This document shows positions 8,370 through 16,651 of a stretch of 64,000 nt of DNA, in pieces. The DNA lies in assembly GCF_011813015.1 (NCBI RefSeq), contig NZ_QHLQ01000002.1, positions 310,001 to 374,000 on the forward strand. The letters are read 5' to 3'. Under the pieces are notes generated by a model, which searched no databases, was not told the origin of the DNA, and saw only the letters and a program-made list of their open reading frames with translations. This DNA is from Parasedimentitalea denitrificans. GTDB taxonomy: Bacteria; Pseudomonadota; Alphaproteobacteria; Rhodobacterales; Rhodobacteraceae. Made by a program: the position numbers and the translations under genes. Positions within the stretch are counted from its first letter, which is position 1. The number at the start of each line of letters is the position of its first letter.

Positions 8370-9607
8370 GGGTCAAACCTTTCTGATGTGCTAGAGGAGG
8401 CGGTGGTAAGATGCGGCAGCGCCGCGGCGAAAAGAATAATTGTAGTGGTGACCACATAGGCGGTCGCCATGGCTCCCAGCCCGTAAGGGGCTGAAATGAC
8501 AGCTGACAGGATCAGCGCGATTGTAAGTATCAGGGTGACGCCGAACTCGACCTTTGGACGGCGGCTAACACGCAGGCTGGCAGCAACGGCAGTCCAGATG
8601 GACAGTGGCAACGCTGCAAAGCACAACACTGAAACCGTTGGCGCAATGTGTGCCCACTTAGCCCCTAGAAGCAGTGGTACGTAGTAAGGTGCGAAGATAG
8701 CTTGCAGCAGGACAAACGGCAGGATGCATGCAATCGACAGGCCAGCCGTGCGGCGTAAGGCTTTTAGTTGGTCGGCCTCCTGACAAAGATGCGGAAACAA
8801 AACAATCCCAAGCGCCGCGCAGTATGAAGTGGCCAAGCTTAGTCCTGCATTGAAGGCAAGGAAGTAGATCCCCAGAGCTTTCGGGCCCAACAATGCGCCG
8901 ACCACGATCTTGTCCGCATGCAAGCGAAGGGATTTGACCAGTTCGATCCCAACTACAGGTAGGCCGTAGGTCAGAAATGGGCGTATTGGTGCCATTGCAG
9001 CTTTGCGGGATCGCTTCCAGGGGCGTAGGCGACGGACGGCTGCAAGCCAGATCGGAGCGGTTAGAACACGTGGCAGAATCAATACAATCGGCGATGCCCA
9101 AGTAAAGGCCAAGGCCACGGTTATCAGGTTTGCACCTGACACCTGAACCGCTGAAATCACCGCTACCCGTTTCAGTCGGTCTTCGCGCATCGCAAGTGCG
9201 ACTTGAACCAGGCCAGCAGGCATAAACAGGTATTCAATGGCCATCAGCCCTACCAGAGCCCCAACTGTCATGTGCCCGGCGTAGTGCAGCCCCACCCCCA
9301 GACACATCTGAACGGCACTTAACGTGACACAGACACCCCAAAACAAGCGGTGGGCTGCACAGCAAACTGCCTCAAGATCATCCTTGTGGGCTGCAATGAC
9401 ACGTTGCCCAATGCCGTTTTCAGTCAGTGATTTTAGGACTTCCCCCAGGGCCAGCGCAGCCGCAGCATAGCCAACACTTTCCGCATCCATCGTTCTGGAA
9501 ATCGCCACGACAACCAGCAGGCGTGTTGCTTTTCCTGAGACCTCCGACGCACCAAAGGCCAGCAAGTTTGCCAGTAATGAAGAAGTGCCTGATGTGAAGT
9601 TGGACAT
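8318..9607 (-). CDS. Polysaccharide flippase, Wzx/MOP superfamily
   Basis: A polytopic inner-membrane protein of 429 residues with about twelve hydrophobic segments, of the Wzx/MATE-like lipid-linked oligosaccharide flippase type. The N-terminus (LLANLLAFGASEVSGKATRL then VAISRTMDAESVGYAAAAL) and mid-protein PFLTYGLPVVGIELVKSL fit the polysaccharide biosynthesis family. The ATG at 9607 was chosen because the 27 codons upstream are charged and lack hydrophobic character. First gene of the minus-strand glycosyltransferase unit, divergent from the Wza-like gene; a TATCC-type inverted repeat lies between them. Confidence 0.85.
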   Translation of the reverse strand: MSNFTSGTSSLLANLLAFGASEVSGKATRLLVVVAISRTMDAESVGYAAAALALGEVLKSLTENGIGQRVIAAHKDDLEAVCCAAHRLFWGVCVTLSAVQMCLGVGLHYAGHMTVGALVGLMAIEYLFMPAGLVQVALAMREDRLKRVAVISAVQVSGANLITVALAFTWASPIVLILPRVLTAPIWLAAVRRLRPWKRSRKAAMAPIRPFLTYGLPVVGIELVKSLRLHADKIVVGALLGPKALGIYFLAFNAGLSLATSYCAALGIVLFPHLCQEADQLKALRRTAGLSIACILPFVLLQAIFAPYYVPLLLGAKWAHIAPTVSVLCFAALPLSIWTAVAASLRVSRRPKVEFGVTLILTIALILSAVISAPYGLGAMATAYVVTTTIILFAAALPHLTTASSSTSERFDPCLNLQSSCRVSTPPKR

Positions 9608-9703
9608 TTGAAACTCATTCTCTGTTTCATCCAACCTAGCCCCGCATGCACTCCGACAGTGGCCCCGCATTCGGAGATCACCGGGCAATTCTGTAGCGCA
9701 TTT

Positions 9704-9717
9704 GACCCATAGGGATA
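9704..9717. promoter_or_regulatory. TATCC-N4-GGGTC inverted repeat (EPS box 1)
   Basis: Read on the minus strand this is TATCC-CTAT-GGGTC, an imperfect version of the repeat at 14205, 15815 and 16536. It lies about 100 bp from the starts of both divergent units (flippase operon and Wza-like gene). Confidence 0.4.
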
Positions 9718-9805
9718 GGAAAACGATCCACCTGCATAAGGCGAGCTAGACACGGGTCTGGTCTATGGTTTGACTAGATGAAAAAGTAACGAGGTAGGGT
9801 AAGTT

Positions 9806-11020
9806 TTGGTTGACCAGTGGATGAGACGTCTCAGCACGCTTTCTTTTGTGTTGCTTGCCAGTTGTGCTGCAACTGGCCGCCCTGACAACTTGGAAACCCA
9901 ATCCGGCGACTACGGCTATCAAGCCCAGTATCGTGACATCGAAGTCAGCCGCGCAGATGCAGGCTTTCTAAAATCAGCCAGGCTCAACTCAGAAATCTGT
10001 TTGCCCTATCGTGGCGGCGCGTATGGGACCAAGACCAGTGGAGTCGCCAATACTTTGCTGGGTGAACGTTTGTCGCGCAATGATCTGCTAGAGGTCAGAA
10101 TTGGCAGCGACGAGGATCTGGGCGGGAACTATGTCATCTCTCGGGATGGCACATTAAAAATGCCGTTTCTGTCGCCCATTCGTGCGCAGGGCCGCAGTAC
10201 CGCCGATGTTGAACGCGACCTGAAGAATATGCTTGTTGAAAAACAACTGTATGACACCGCACCATCAGTTTCAGTGCGGATCATGGATGTTGCCTCGGCT
10301 TTAGTAGGAGTGTCCGGCGCAGTGTTCGAGCCGCATCAAGTCGAACTGGGTGGTGTGAATGGAGATCAGCTTGACGTGGGGCGGCAAGCGGCTTTGGGGG
10401 CTTCGACGGAATCCCGCAATCTGTCTGCAGCACTGCGTGCCACTGGCGGCGTGCGTCCGGATGCTGACTTGTCCGCTGTAGAACTCCGCCGCAACGGCAG
10501 GCTCTACACGTTGGATCTGCGCGGCGTATTTCAGGGCCATAACATGGTGGACGTCATGTTGTTGACCGGGGACCAGGTCTTTGTGCCCTCACGCCAGTGT
10601 TTTCAGGACGACCTGATGCGCCCTAGCCCAATCAGCCCACCCGGGGTTAGTGTTTTCATGTCGAACCTGACCCAACCGGCGACTGGCAACGCGGTTTCTG
10701 CTGTTGGTCGGAGTGTTCGGGAAATGCCCTATGGCTCGCGTTATTTGCAGGCGATTGTCGATCTGAACTGTGTAGGTGGTTCACGGGCAACCAGCGCTCA
10801 TCGTTCGGGATTATTAATGTCGCGAAACCCAATCACAGAGGTTTCAATCGCTATTGAACGAGATATCGAGGATATGCTGCGACGGGCCGACCGGGACGAC
10901 TATGATCCCTTTATTCTGCCCGGAGATTCAATCGCCTGCTATGACAGCACACTCACCAACGTCGCTGACGTCGCCCGCGTCATGGGCCTAATCGGAGTTG
11001 GCTTGCTACTGAACGACTAA
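9806..11020 (+). CDS. Polysaccharide export lipoprotein, Wza/OMA family
   Basis: A polysaccharide export protein of 404 residues expected to form the outer-membrane/periplasmic EPS channel. A lipoprotein signal peptide ends in the lipobox LLASC (Cys about residue 20). The Poly_export domain follows (LSRNDLLEVRIGSDEDLGG, RDGTLKMPFLSPIRAQGRS, about 85-160), then a SLBB-like region (SGAVFEPHQVELGG). The TTG at 9806 has GAGGTAGGG 6 nt upstream; an ATG at 9821 is the alternative and also leaves a short signal peptide. It ends 5 nt from the convergent histidine kinase gene. Confidence 0.85.
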   Translation: MVDQWMRRLSTLSFVLLASCAATGRPDNLETQSGDYGYQAQYRDIEVSRADAGFLKSARLNSEICLPYRGGAYGTKTSGVANTLLGERLSRNDLLEVRIGSDEDLGGNYVISRDGTLKMPFLSPIRAQGRSTADVERDLKNMLVEKQLYDTAPSVSVRIMDVASALVGVSGAVFEPHQVELGGVNGDQLDVGRQAALGASTESRNLSAALRATGGVRPDADLSAVELRRNGRLYTLDLRGVFQGHNMVDVMLLTGDQVFVPSRQCFQDDLMRPSPISPPGVSVFMSNLTQPATGNAVSAVGRSVREMPYGSRYLQAIVDLNCVGGSRATSAHRSGLLMSRNPITEVSIAIERDIEDMLRRADRDDYDPFILPGDSIACYDSTLTNVADVARVMGLIGVGLLLND

Positions 11021-11025
11021 CCCTC

Positions 11026-13584
11026 TCACTCAGCCGAAGGTGCGGCTTCGTAGTTTGGGTCAAGAGACATTCGGGTCTTCAGCCAAATTTCGGACAGATT
11101 AGCGATTTCGATCAAGCAAGCCGCTTCATTTGATTGTTTGGCTTCCTGCTCGAGGTTTCCGAGGCTAGTCGCAAAGTTATCGGCGCCAAACAGGCTGGCC
11201 GTGCTCCGTATTTGGTGGGCTTTCGACACGATTTCGGTGAAATCCATGCCGCCCAAAGGAATAACGGCCAACGTTTCCATAAATGCTGCACCTTCATCGA
11301 TGAACCGCTTTAAGTAGATGTCGTATTCGCTTTGGTTCAAGACATCCTGCGCCTTTTCAGCCATGTCATCCACAGCAGGCTCTTCTTCACCCAGGTTGGC
11401 AGACAAAGTGTTATCCAGCACCGCCTGTAGCGCACGGCGAAGCTCTGAAAGCTGCAAAGGCTTGCCAATGAACCCATCCATGCCACTTGCCCTGAAGTGA
11501 TCCGTTTCTTCAGGCAACACATTTGCAGAGAAGGCTAAGATAGGAACATCGCAGAAAGGTGGAGGAGCCTTACGAATTTCTTGGGTCGCCTGAAGCCCGT
11601 CCATTCTGGGCATGCTGATGTCCATCAAAATCACATCGAAGACTTCAACCTTGGCCCGTGCGACGGCAGATAGCCCATCTTTGACAATCGTGACCTTGTG
11701 GCCATCACGCTCAAGCAGTTTAAGCGCAACAAATGCGTTTGTCTCGATATCCTCTGCAATAAGGATAGAAAGCGACTGCTCAGTGGGTTTGACCCTTTCT
11801 TCCCCATCCGACTCGTCGGGTTCCATAACCGGCAAGAATGGTAAACGCAGCCAAAAAACACTGCCTTCACCCAGCGTGCTCTCGACCCCAGCCTGGCCGC
11901 CAAGGAGTTGTACCATACGTTTGACAATGGCTAGCCCCAGTCCAGTCCCTCCGCCGTCACGCGTGTACGTTGAATCGCAGGTCTCAAAGTCCTCAAAAAT
12001 CCTGAGCTGGTCTTCTTCGGAAATGCCAATACCGCTGTCGATAATTCGTATTTCAACATTGCAACCACCATCTGGTGGCAAGAGCTGTTCTGCCTCAATG
12101 CTCATACGCCCACCGTGGGTGAATTTGATAGCGTTGCCCACCAGATTAAGCATGATCTGCTCAAGGATAATCTTGTCGCCATTGACCCAGTCAAGACTTG
12201 TTCCCAACCATTCCCACTCGATTGAAGTTTGGTTTCTGCCAGCGTGGCCACTTTGACTGTCGACAATGTCCTGGAGGAAACGCCCCAAATGAAAATTCGT
12301 ATGGCTGACAGTGGCCTTCCCAGATTCGAATTTCGCAATATCCAAAATCGAATTGACATGATGCATCAGCTGTCGCCCGGATATTTCCATATTCTCGGCG
12401 AATACTGCCTGCTCTTTATCCAACTGTGTTTTGCTGATCAGGGTCAGATTTCCCAGCAAACCATTCAAAGGGGTCCGTATTTCATGACTCATGACCGCCA
12501 GAAAGTTCGCCTTTGCCTGTTCTCCGGCCAAAGCCTGGTCGCGGGCCGCTCGTATTTCAGCCTCAACTTCCAACTGTTGAGAGATATCTCTTAGAAAGCC
12601 AATGAACACTTCGCCATCGTCTGTCTTTGCGGACTGCATGGCCAGTTCAACAGAAATGCGTGTTCCGTCCGCCTTCAGCGCCTCAAGGTGTACACTGCCT
12701 TTACCGACCAGCCGGCTTTGGCCCGTTTTCACCAGACGAGCGAACCCTTGGGCATGGGCCTTCCTGTGTTCTGGCGGGACGATCAAATCACCTATGCTCT
12801 GATTTTTTGCCTCAGCTAACGAATAGCCAAAAGTAGTTTCTGCCGCTGTATTCAAATCCACAATTTTTCCACGAGTATCCGCAACAATTACAGCCTCGTG
12901 AGTTGTAGAAAGTATGGTTTGCATATGAGCGTTGGTTCGAGCCAGCGCACGCGCCGAAGTCTGTGCCTGCGCGTTGGCATACATAGAATAAAACGACAAC
13001 GCCCCCAACGCGATCAGAATAGTAACTGAGATAATTGCCAATTCTGTCAATGTAGTGAAAATGCTTAACCTTCGCTGATCTGACTGACTGGCGAAATACT
13101 CCAGACCCTGAACAAACAGACTGCGGATCTGCGGTCTCAGAGCGTTTGCCTGCTTTTGCAACTCGGGAATATAGGCCTGCAGATCGGCATCAGAACCGTC
13201 GATGGCGGTAGTTGACTGATCCAAAAAGAATTTTACGTCCGTAACCGCATTTGAAAACCCGTCTATCTCACGCATTGGGGCAAAAAGCATACCGCTACCT
13301 AGAATGCCCACACGGCTATACAGAATATCAAAATCTTTTCGAACAACCGAAAGATGATGGTCCTCTGCTGAGCTTGCCCGTTCTAGGGTGAGCAAAAAGT
13401 CGAGATACTCGATCTCGACTTGGGACAATGTCCATTGAACCGAATCGATATCAGCTGAACGGAGAAGCTTCAGATCCCGGTAGACCTCTTGCCCCAACAA
13501 TACCAACAACGGCAGGCACAAAACGACCAGAGGCAGAAATACCCAGTTCTTGAGAAACAGAAACAGTCTGGAGTGACGGGACAA
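11026..13584 (-). CDS. Hybrid sensor histidine kinase (periplasmic sensor-PAS-HisKA-HATPase-REC-HPt)
   Basis: An inner-membrane hybrid kinase of 852 residues. Two membrane segments (about 12-30 and 181-203) flank a periplasmic domain of about 150 residues. A PAS domain (217-335), HisKA (His367 in MSHEIRTPLNG), HATPase (NLVGNAIKF, DSGIGIS, GGGTGLGLAIVKR), a receiver (Asp655 in LMDISMPRMDG) and a C-terminal HPt domain (His790 in KAHQIRSTASLFG) follow. A kinase ending in HPt normally passes phosphate to a separate receiver; the LuxR-type regulator at 15913 is the only free one in this locus. The gene starts 38 nt after the cysteine-less sulfite-oxidase-fold gene and shares its strand. Confidence 0.9.
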   Translation of the reverse strand: MSRHSRLFLFLKNWVFLPLVVLCLPLLVLLGQEVYRDLKLLRSADIDSVQWTLSQVEIEYLDFLLTLERASSAEDHHLSVVRKDFDILYSRVGILGSGMLFAPMREIDGFSNAVTDVKFFLDQSTTAIDGSDADLQAYIPELQKQANALRPQIRSLFVQGLEYFASQSDQRRLSIFTTLTELAIISVTILIALGALSFYSMYANAQAQTSARALARTNAHMQTILSTTHEAVIVADTRGKIVDLNTAAETTFGYSLAEAKNQSIGDLIVPPEHRKAHAQGFARLVKTGQSRLVGKGSVHLEALKADGTRISVELAMQSAKTDDGEVFIGFLRDISQQLEVEAEIRAARDQALAGEQAKANFLAVMSHEIRTPLNGLLGNLTLISKTQLDKEQAVFAENMEISGRQLMHHVNSILDIAKFESGKATVSHTNFHLGRFLQDIVDSQSGHAGRNQTSIEWEWLGTSLDWVNGDKIILEQIMLNLVGNAIKFTHGGRMSIEAEQLLPPDGGCNVEIRIIDSGIGISEEDQLRIFEDFETCDSTYTRDGGGTGLGLAIVKRMVQLLGGQAGVESTLGEGSVFWLRLPFLPVMEPDESDGEERVKPTEQSLSILIAEDIETNAFVALKLLERDGHKVTIVKDGLSAVARAKVEVFDVILMDISMPRMDGLQATQEIRKAPPPFCDVPILAFSANVLPEETDHFRASGMDGFIGKPLQLSELRRALQAVLDNTLSANLGEEEPAVDDMAEKAQDVLNQSEYDIYLKRFIDEGAAFMETLAVIPLGGMDFTEIVSKAHQIRSTASLFGADNFATSLGNLEQEAKQSNEAACLIEIANLSEIWLKTRMSLDPNYEAAPSAE

Positions 13585-13622
13585 TGAGCGGCACTTTCTA
13601 AAGGATGGTTTTAGCTACCTTA

Positions 13623-14129
13623 TCACTGAACTATATTTAGTCGATTAAGTTGCCAGATGCTTCGCGAATAGATTGTTTCAGTACGAAACTCTGGCGATTG
13701 ATCAAACGGGTAGATAATCCAGAGTGGGCCTTTTTCACGTCTGGGGATCGGCTGACCGTCGATGGCAAACGCAACGATAGGTCCCCCTGCCTCGGCGTCA
13801 CTTAAGGGAATTGCCACCGAATAATCGTTGAGTGCAATCGCCTCAATAGTGGTCCCCGTGACCTCTAGGTGCTGCAACAGTGTATGAAGTGGCACGCCAG
13901 AGAATTCATGCACCCCCTTCGTCCAGATTGTCGATGTGACAATATCTTGGACAGCAATATCACGCAGATCCTGAACACTCAGTGTGTAAGTTTCGCTCGG
14001 AGACTGTCCGCCAGTCACCTCTAGCACTGGTGTCTGGTTAATATCTGCCATTCCGGTTGCCCCCTTGGTCGCGACAATAGCCGCAAGGAACAGGGCTCGG
14101 GCGAAAGGAATAAAACCGTCGATTTTCAT
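13623..14129 (-). CDS. Periplasmic sulfite-oxidase-fold (molybdopterin-domain-like) protein lacking cysteine
   Basis: A 168-residue exported protein. A signal peptide (MKIDGFIPFARALFLAAIVA... ending near GATGMA) precedes one domain resembling PF00174 oxidoreductases: TYTLSVQDLRDI, TIWTKGVHEFSGVPL, DYSVAIPLSD and the typical end REKGPLWIIYPFD. The mature sequence has no cysteine, so the Cys ligand of molybdenum in true family members is absent. Catalysis by a bound Mo-cofactor is therefore unlikely. It lies directly upstream of the hybrid kinase on the same strand and may be a periplasmic ligand-binding partner of its sensor domain (inference). ATG 14129 is preferred to an in-frame start 33 nt earlier. 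Confidence 0.75.
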   Translation of the reverse strand: MKIDGFIPFARALFLAAIVATKGATGMADINQTPVLEVTGGQSPSETYTLSVQDLRDIAVQDIVTSTIWTKGVHEFSGVPLHTLLQHLEVTGTTIEAIALNDYSVAIPLSDAEAGGPIVAFAIDGQPIPRREKGPLWIIYPFDQSPEFRTETIYSRSIWQLNRLNIVQ

Positions 14130-14204
14130 GATACACCTATGTTTTGACCCCTTCAGTTTCACACAGTATTCCCAACTCTTTCTGCCCCCCTCACGGATAA
14201 GGCC

Positions 14205-14218
14205 CTATCCGAACGGGT
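14205..14218. promoter_or_regulatory. TATCC-N4-GGGTA inverted repeat (EPS box 2)
   Basis: TATCC-GAAC-GGGTA, extended by a flanking C...G pair. It lies about 75 bp upstream of the ATG of the sulfite-oxidase-fold/hybrid-kinase operon, in the gap after the WecG-sugar transferase gene. Confidence 0.5.
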
Positions 14219-14280
14219 AGATGGTCATGATGGCTGAGTGGGAATGGCCAGTCGCAGAGTCCCCCGCGACTGTAAATGGT

Positions 14281-15672
14281 TCAGTAGGCTCCGCGGCCCT
14301 TGAACACCGCCTGAAAGGTCATGGAAATCAAAGCCAGGTCCAACAGGATTGACCGTGAGCGGGCATAGGCAATGTCCATATCCACCATGCGATCAAAGTC
14401 GATATCGGCGCGGCCCGAGACCTGCCAGATACCCGTCAGGCCCGGCTTGACGCTCAGGCGACGTAACGCCCGCTGAGAGTATGCATCCACTTCTTCTGGC
14501 AACGCAGGACGCGGGCCTACAAGAGCCATTTTACCGGAAAGGATATTCACAATCTGAGGCAACTCATCCAACGAATACCGCCGCAGAATACGTCCGACCC
14601 TTGTGACCCGCGGGTCATTGCGAGCCTTAAAGCAGATGCCATCACGATCAGAAGCGGCCAATAATTCCTTACGTTTTTCACTAGCGTCCACATGCATCGA
14701 GCGGAACTTGAACAGGGTGAATTCCTTACCATTGCGCCCAACACGTTTCTGACTGAAAATTGCGGCTCCTGGACTTTCTAGACGAATAGCAGCCCATATT
14801 AGAAGAAGAAGTGGCGAAAGGGCAATCAATGCACTTGCGCTGATCACAATATCAATCAGCCTTTTGTGGATTGCATACTTTGAGCTGTTACGCATAGCGG
14901 ACCACGATGCGCGCCATAGAAAGGCAAAATTGCCCAAGAGGTACCGTTTTGCCATGCGGGTTGGTTCCATCGCCAGACGCCAGACCCATTCGCATTTGGA
15001 TTTTCGTACCCACAGCGGTGCGCGCCGAACATTCCCTGCCCAAAAATCAAACAACCCTCCTACTGCCATCCTAAGATCAGGGAGTAACTTGGGCCCGTAA
15101 CGATCCAGCCACAGTTCCTGCAACGGCACCCCCATGGCCACCAACAAGATGTCCGCGTCCGAGGTGTTGATAGTGTCAATCGCGGTGTCGGCATCTTGGG
15201 CACCTTCATAGCCATCCAACGTTCCGGCAATACGCAACCCTGGAATTCGCGTTGCAAGATGTCGGGCTGCCATTTCTGCGGTGCCTGGCCGAGCGCCAAA
15301 CAGGAATACACTCTTCCCCTGTCTGGCAGCTGCTGTCAGCAAAGGTGGCAAAAGATCCGTTCCGTTCAGGTTTGCCGTCAACTCGTCCCCCTGCATCCGC
15401 GCGGCCAGATCAATACCAATCCCATCGGGCAAAATCTGATCCGCACGTGCTAGTGATTGGGAATATCCAACATCTGTCGCACGCAGGTTTGCGCAGTGGG
15501 CGTTGTAGAAGAAGACTGTACGCTGACCGGGCTGTAAAAGATATTTGATGGTCGTCTCGGGGGTCGCATCTACCAGATCAATATCCATGACCGAGCGTTG
15601 GTCCAATTTGGGATATACCGGTGTTGCGCCCCGAGAAATGATGTTGTCAAAACTGCTGAAACGATGTTCCAT
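14281..15672 (-). CDS. WecG/TagA/CpsF glycosyltransferase fused to initiating sugar transferase
   Basis: A 463-residue fusion. Residues about 45-240 are a WecG/TagA/CpsF-type glycosyltransferase (NAHCANL, LPDGIGIDLAARM, NGTDLLP, FLFGARPGTAE, VAMGVPLQELW). Residues about 265-463 are a bacterial sugar transferase (PF02397). That part has one membrane hairpin (270-295), then FSQKRVGRNGKEFTLFKFRS, SLDELPQ, LVGPRPALPEE and KPGLTGIWQVSGR. One polypeptide could thus load the first sugar phosphate on undecaprenyl phosphate and add a following sugar. AAGGAG 7 nt before ATG 15672 fixes the start. Divergent from the LuxR-type regulator; box 3 lies between. Confidence 0.9.
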   Translation of the reverse strand: MEHRFSSFDNIISRGATPVYPKLDQRSVMDIDLVDATPETTIKYLLQPGQRTVFFYNAHCANLRATDVGYSQSLARADQILPDGIGIDLAARMQGDELTANLNGTDLLPPLLTAAARQGKSVFLFGARPGTAEMAARHLATRIPGLRIAGTLDGYEGAQDADTAIDTINTSDADILLVAMGVPLQELWLDRYGPKLLPDLRMAVGGLFDFWAGNVRRAPLWVRKSKCEWVWRLAMEPTRMAKRYLLGNFAFLWRASWSAMRNSSKYAIHKRLIDIVISASALIALSPLLLLIWAAIRLESPGAAIFSQKRVGRNGKEFTLFKFRSMHVDASEKRKELLAASDRDGICFKARNDPRVTRVGRILRRYSLDELPQIVNILSGKMALVGPRPALPEEVDAYSQRALRRLSVKPGLTGIWQVSGRADIDFDRMVDMDIAYARSRSILLDLALISMTFQAVFKGRGAY

Positions 15673-15814
15673 GACGTAACTCCTTGTGACTAGGCTCACA
15701 AATTACTGTGCATGATCAACAAGATTGATGGTTGAGGACTTCAGGATGGGTGCCGCGCCAAAATTTCCTAAATGGTACGATCGACAGCTAAAACGCCCAC
15801 TCGCAGGGTTGAAT

Positions 15815-15828
15815 TATCCAATTGGATA
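15815..15828. promoter_or_regulatory. TATCC-N4-GGATA perfect palindrome (EPS box 3)
   Basis: TATCCAATTGGATA is a perfect 14-bp palindrome in the gap between the WecG-sugar transferase fusion (minus strand) and the LuxR-type response regulator (plus strand, start 85-100 bp away). Best example of the four related repeats. Confidence 0.6.
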
Positions 15829-15912
15829 GGAATCTGATCTAAATTCTCTAACGACCCTCGCCTTTTGCTCTTACAATAGAGGGTATCGGGTCCTTTTTTA
15901 TGAGGTTTAGTG

Positions 15913-16527
15913 GTGCGAATTCTAATTGCAGATGACCATGAACTCCTGCGTGATGCACTTGGTGCCTTTATGCAGAGCGAAGATGGTATTGAATTACATA
16001 CGGCAGCAGATTTTGCCGAGGCTTGTACCCTGTTGAAGGGCGAATGGACCTATGATCTGGTTCTCCTGGACTACAATATGCCGGGCATGAATGGTCTGGA
16101 TGGCATCGCTGTCGCCAATGAGATCAGCGGTGTCCACCGCGTCGCCCTGATGTCAGGCGAGGCCAGCCGCGAAATAGCCGAACAGGCTCTTGAGATGGGG
16201 GCGATTGGGTTCATCCCCAAAACCCTGCCTGCAAAATCACTGGTCAATGCCATCAAGTTTATGGCCATGGGTGAAAAATACGCGCCGCTGGATTTCATGA
16301 CTGCCGAACAGGAAGAGATCAATCACCCTATACTGGACAAACTGACCAACCGCGAACGTCAAGTGTTACATGGATTGACCGAGGGGAAATCCAATAAGGA
16401 AATCGCCCTCGACCTCGAACTGTCTGAGCCAACGATCAAACTGCACGTCAAAACGCTTTACCGCAAACTAGAAGTCGGCAATCGTACTCAGGCAGCATTG
16501 GTTGCCCGGGATGCAGGTATATTTTGA
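15913..16527 (+). CDS. LuxR/NarL-type response regulator of the EPS locus
   Basis: A two-domain response regulator of 204 residues. The receiver (1-120) has the acidic pair ADDHE, phospho-acceptor Asp53 in VLLDYNMPGMNG, and Lys in FIPKTLP. A LuxR-type HTH (about 140-200) contains LTNRERQVLHGLTEGKSNKE and LSEPTIKLHVKTLYRKLEV. Tandem GTG codons at 15910 and 15913 are both possible; the second is 7 nt from GAGG and gives the usual MRILIADDHE. It lies among EPS genes and beside TATCC boxes 3 and 4, so it is the best candidate to bind them. The hybrid kinase at 11026 is a plausible phosphodonor. Confidence 0.9.
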   Translation: MRILIADDHELLRDALGAFMQSEDGIELHTAADFAEACTLLKGEWTYDLVLLDYNMPGMNGLDGIAVANEISGVHRVALMSGEASREIAEQALEMGAIGFIPKTLPAKSLVNAIKFMAMGEKYAPLDFMTAEQEEINHPILDKLTNRERQVLHGLTEGKSNKEIALDLELSEPTIKLHVKTLYRKLEVGNRTQAALVARDAGIF

Positions 16528-16535
16528 ACGGTTTC

Positions 16536-16549
16536 TATCCTAACGGATA
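16536..16549. promoter_or_regulatory. TATCC-N4-GGATA inverted repeat (EPS box 4)
   Basis: TATCC-TAAC-GGATA with flanking C...G, 9 nt after the stop of the LuxR-type regulator and about 100 bp upstream of the Wzz-like gene. Confidence 0.5.
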
Positions 16550-16651
16550 GCCCAGCATCCAGCTGGGCACTCGATAATGCCAATGTGATCGCCGACTCAC
16601 CGCCGACGCCCAGTATCATCCATTGAAAGAAACTTTCAGTGAGATGACTTA

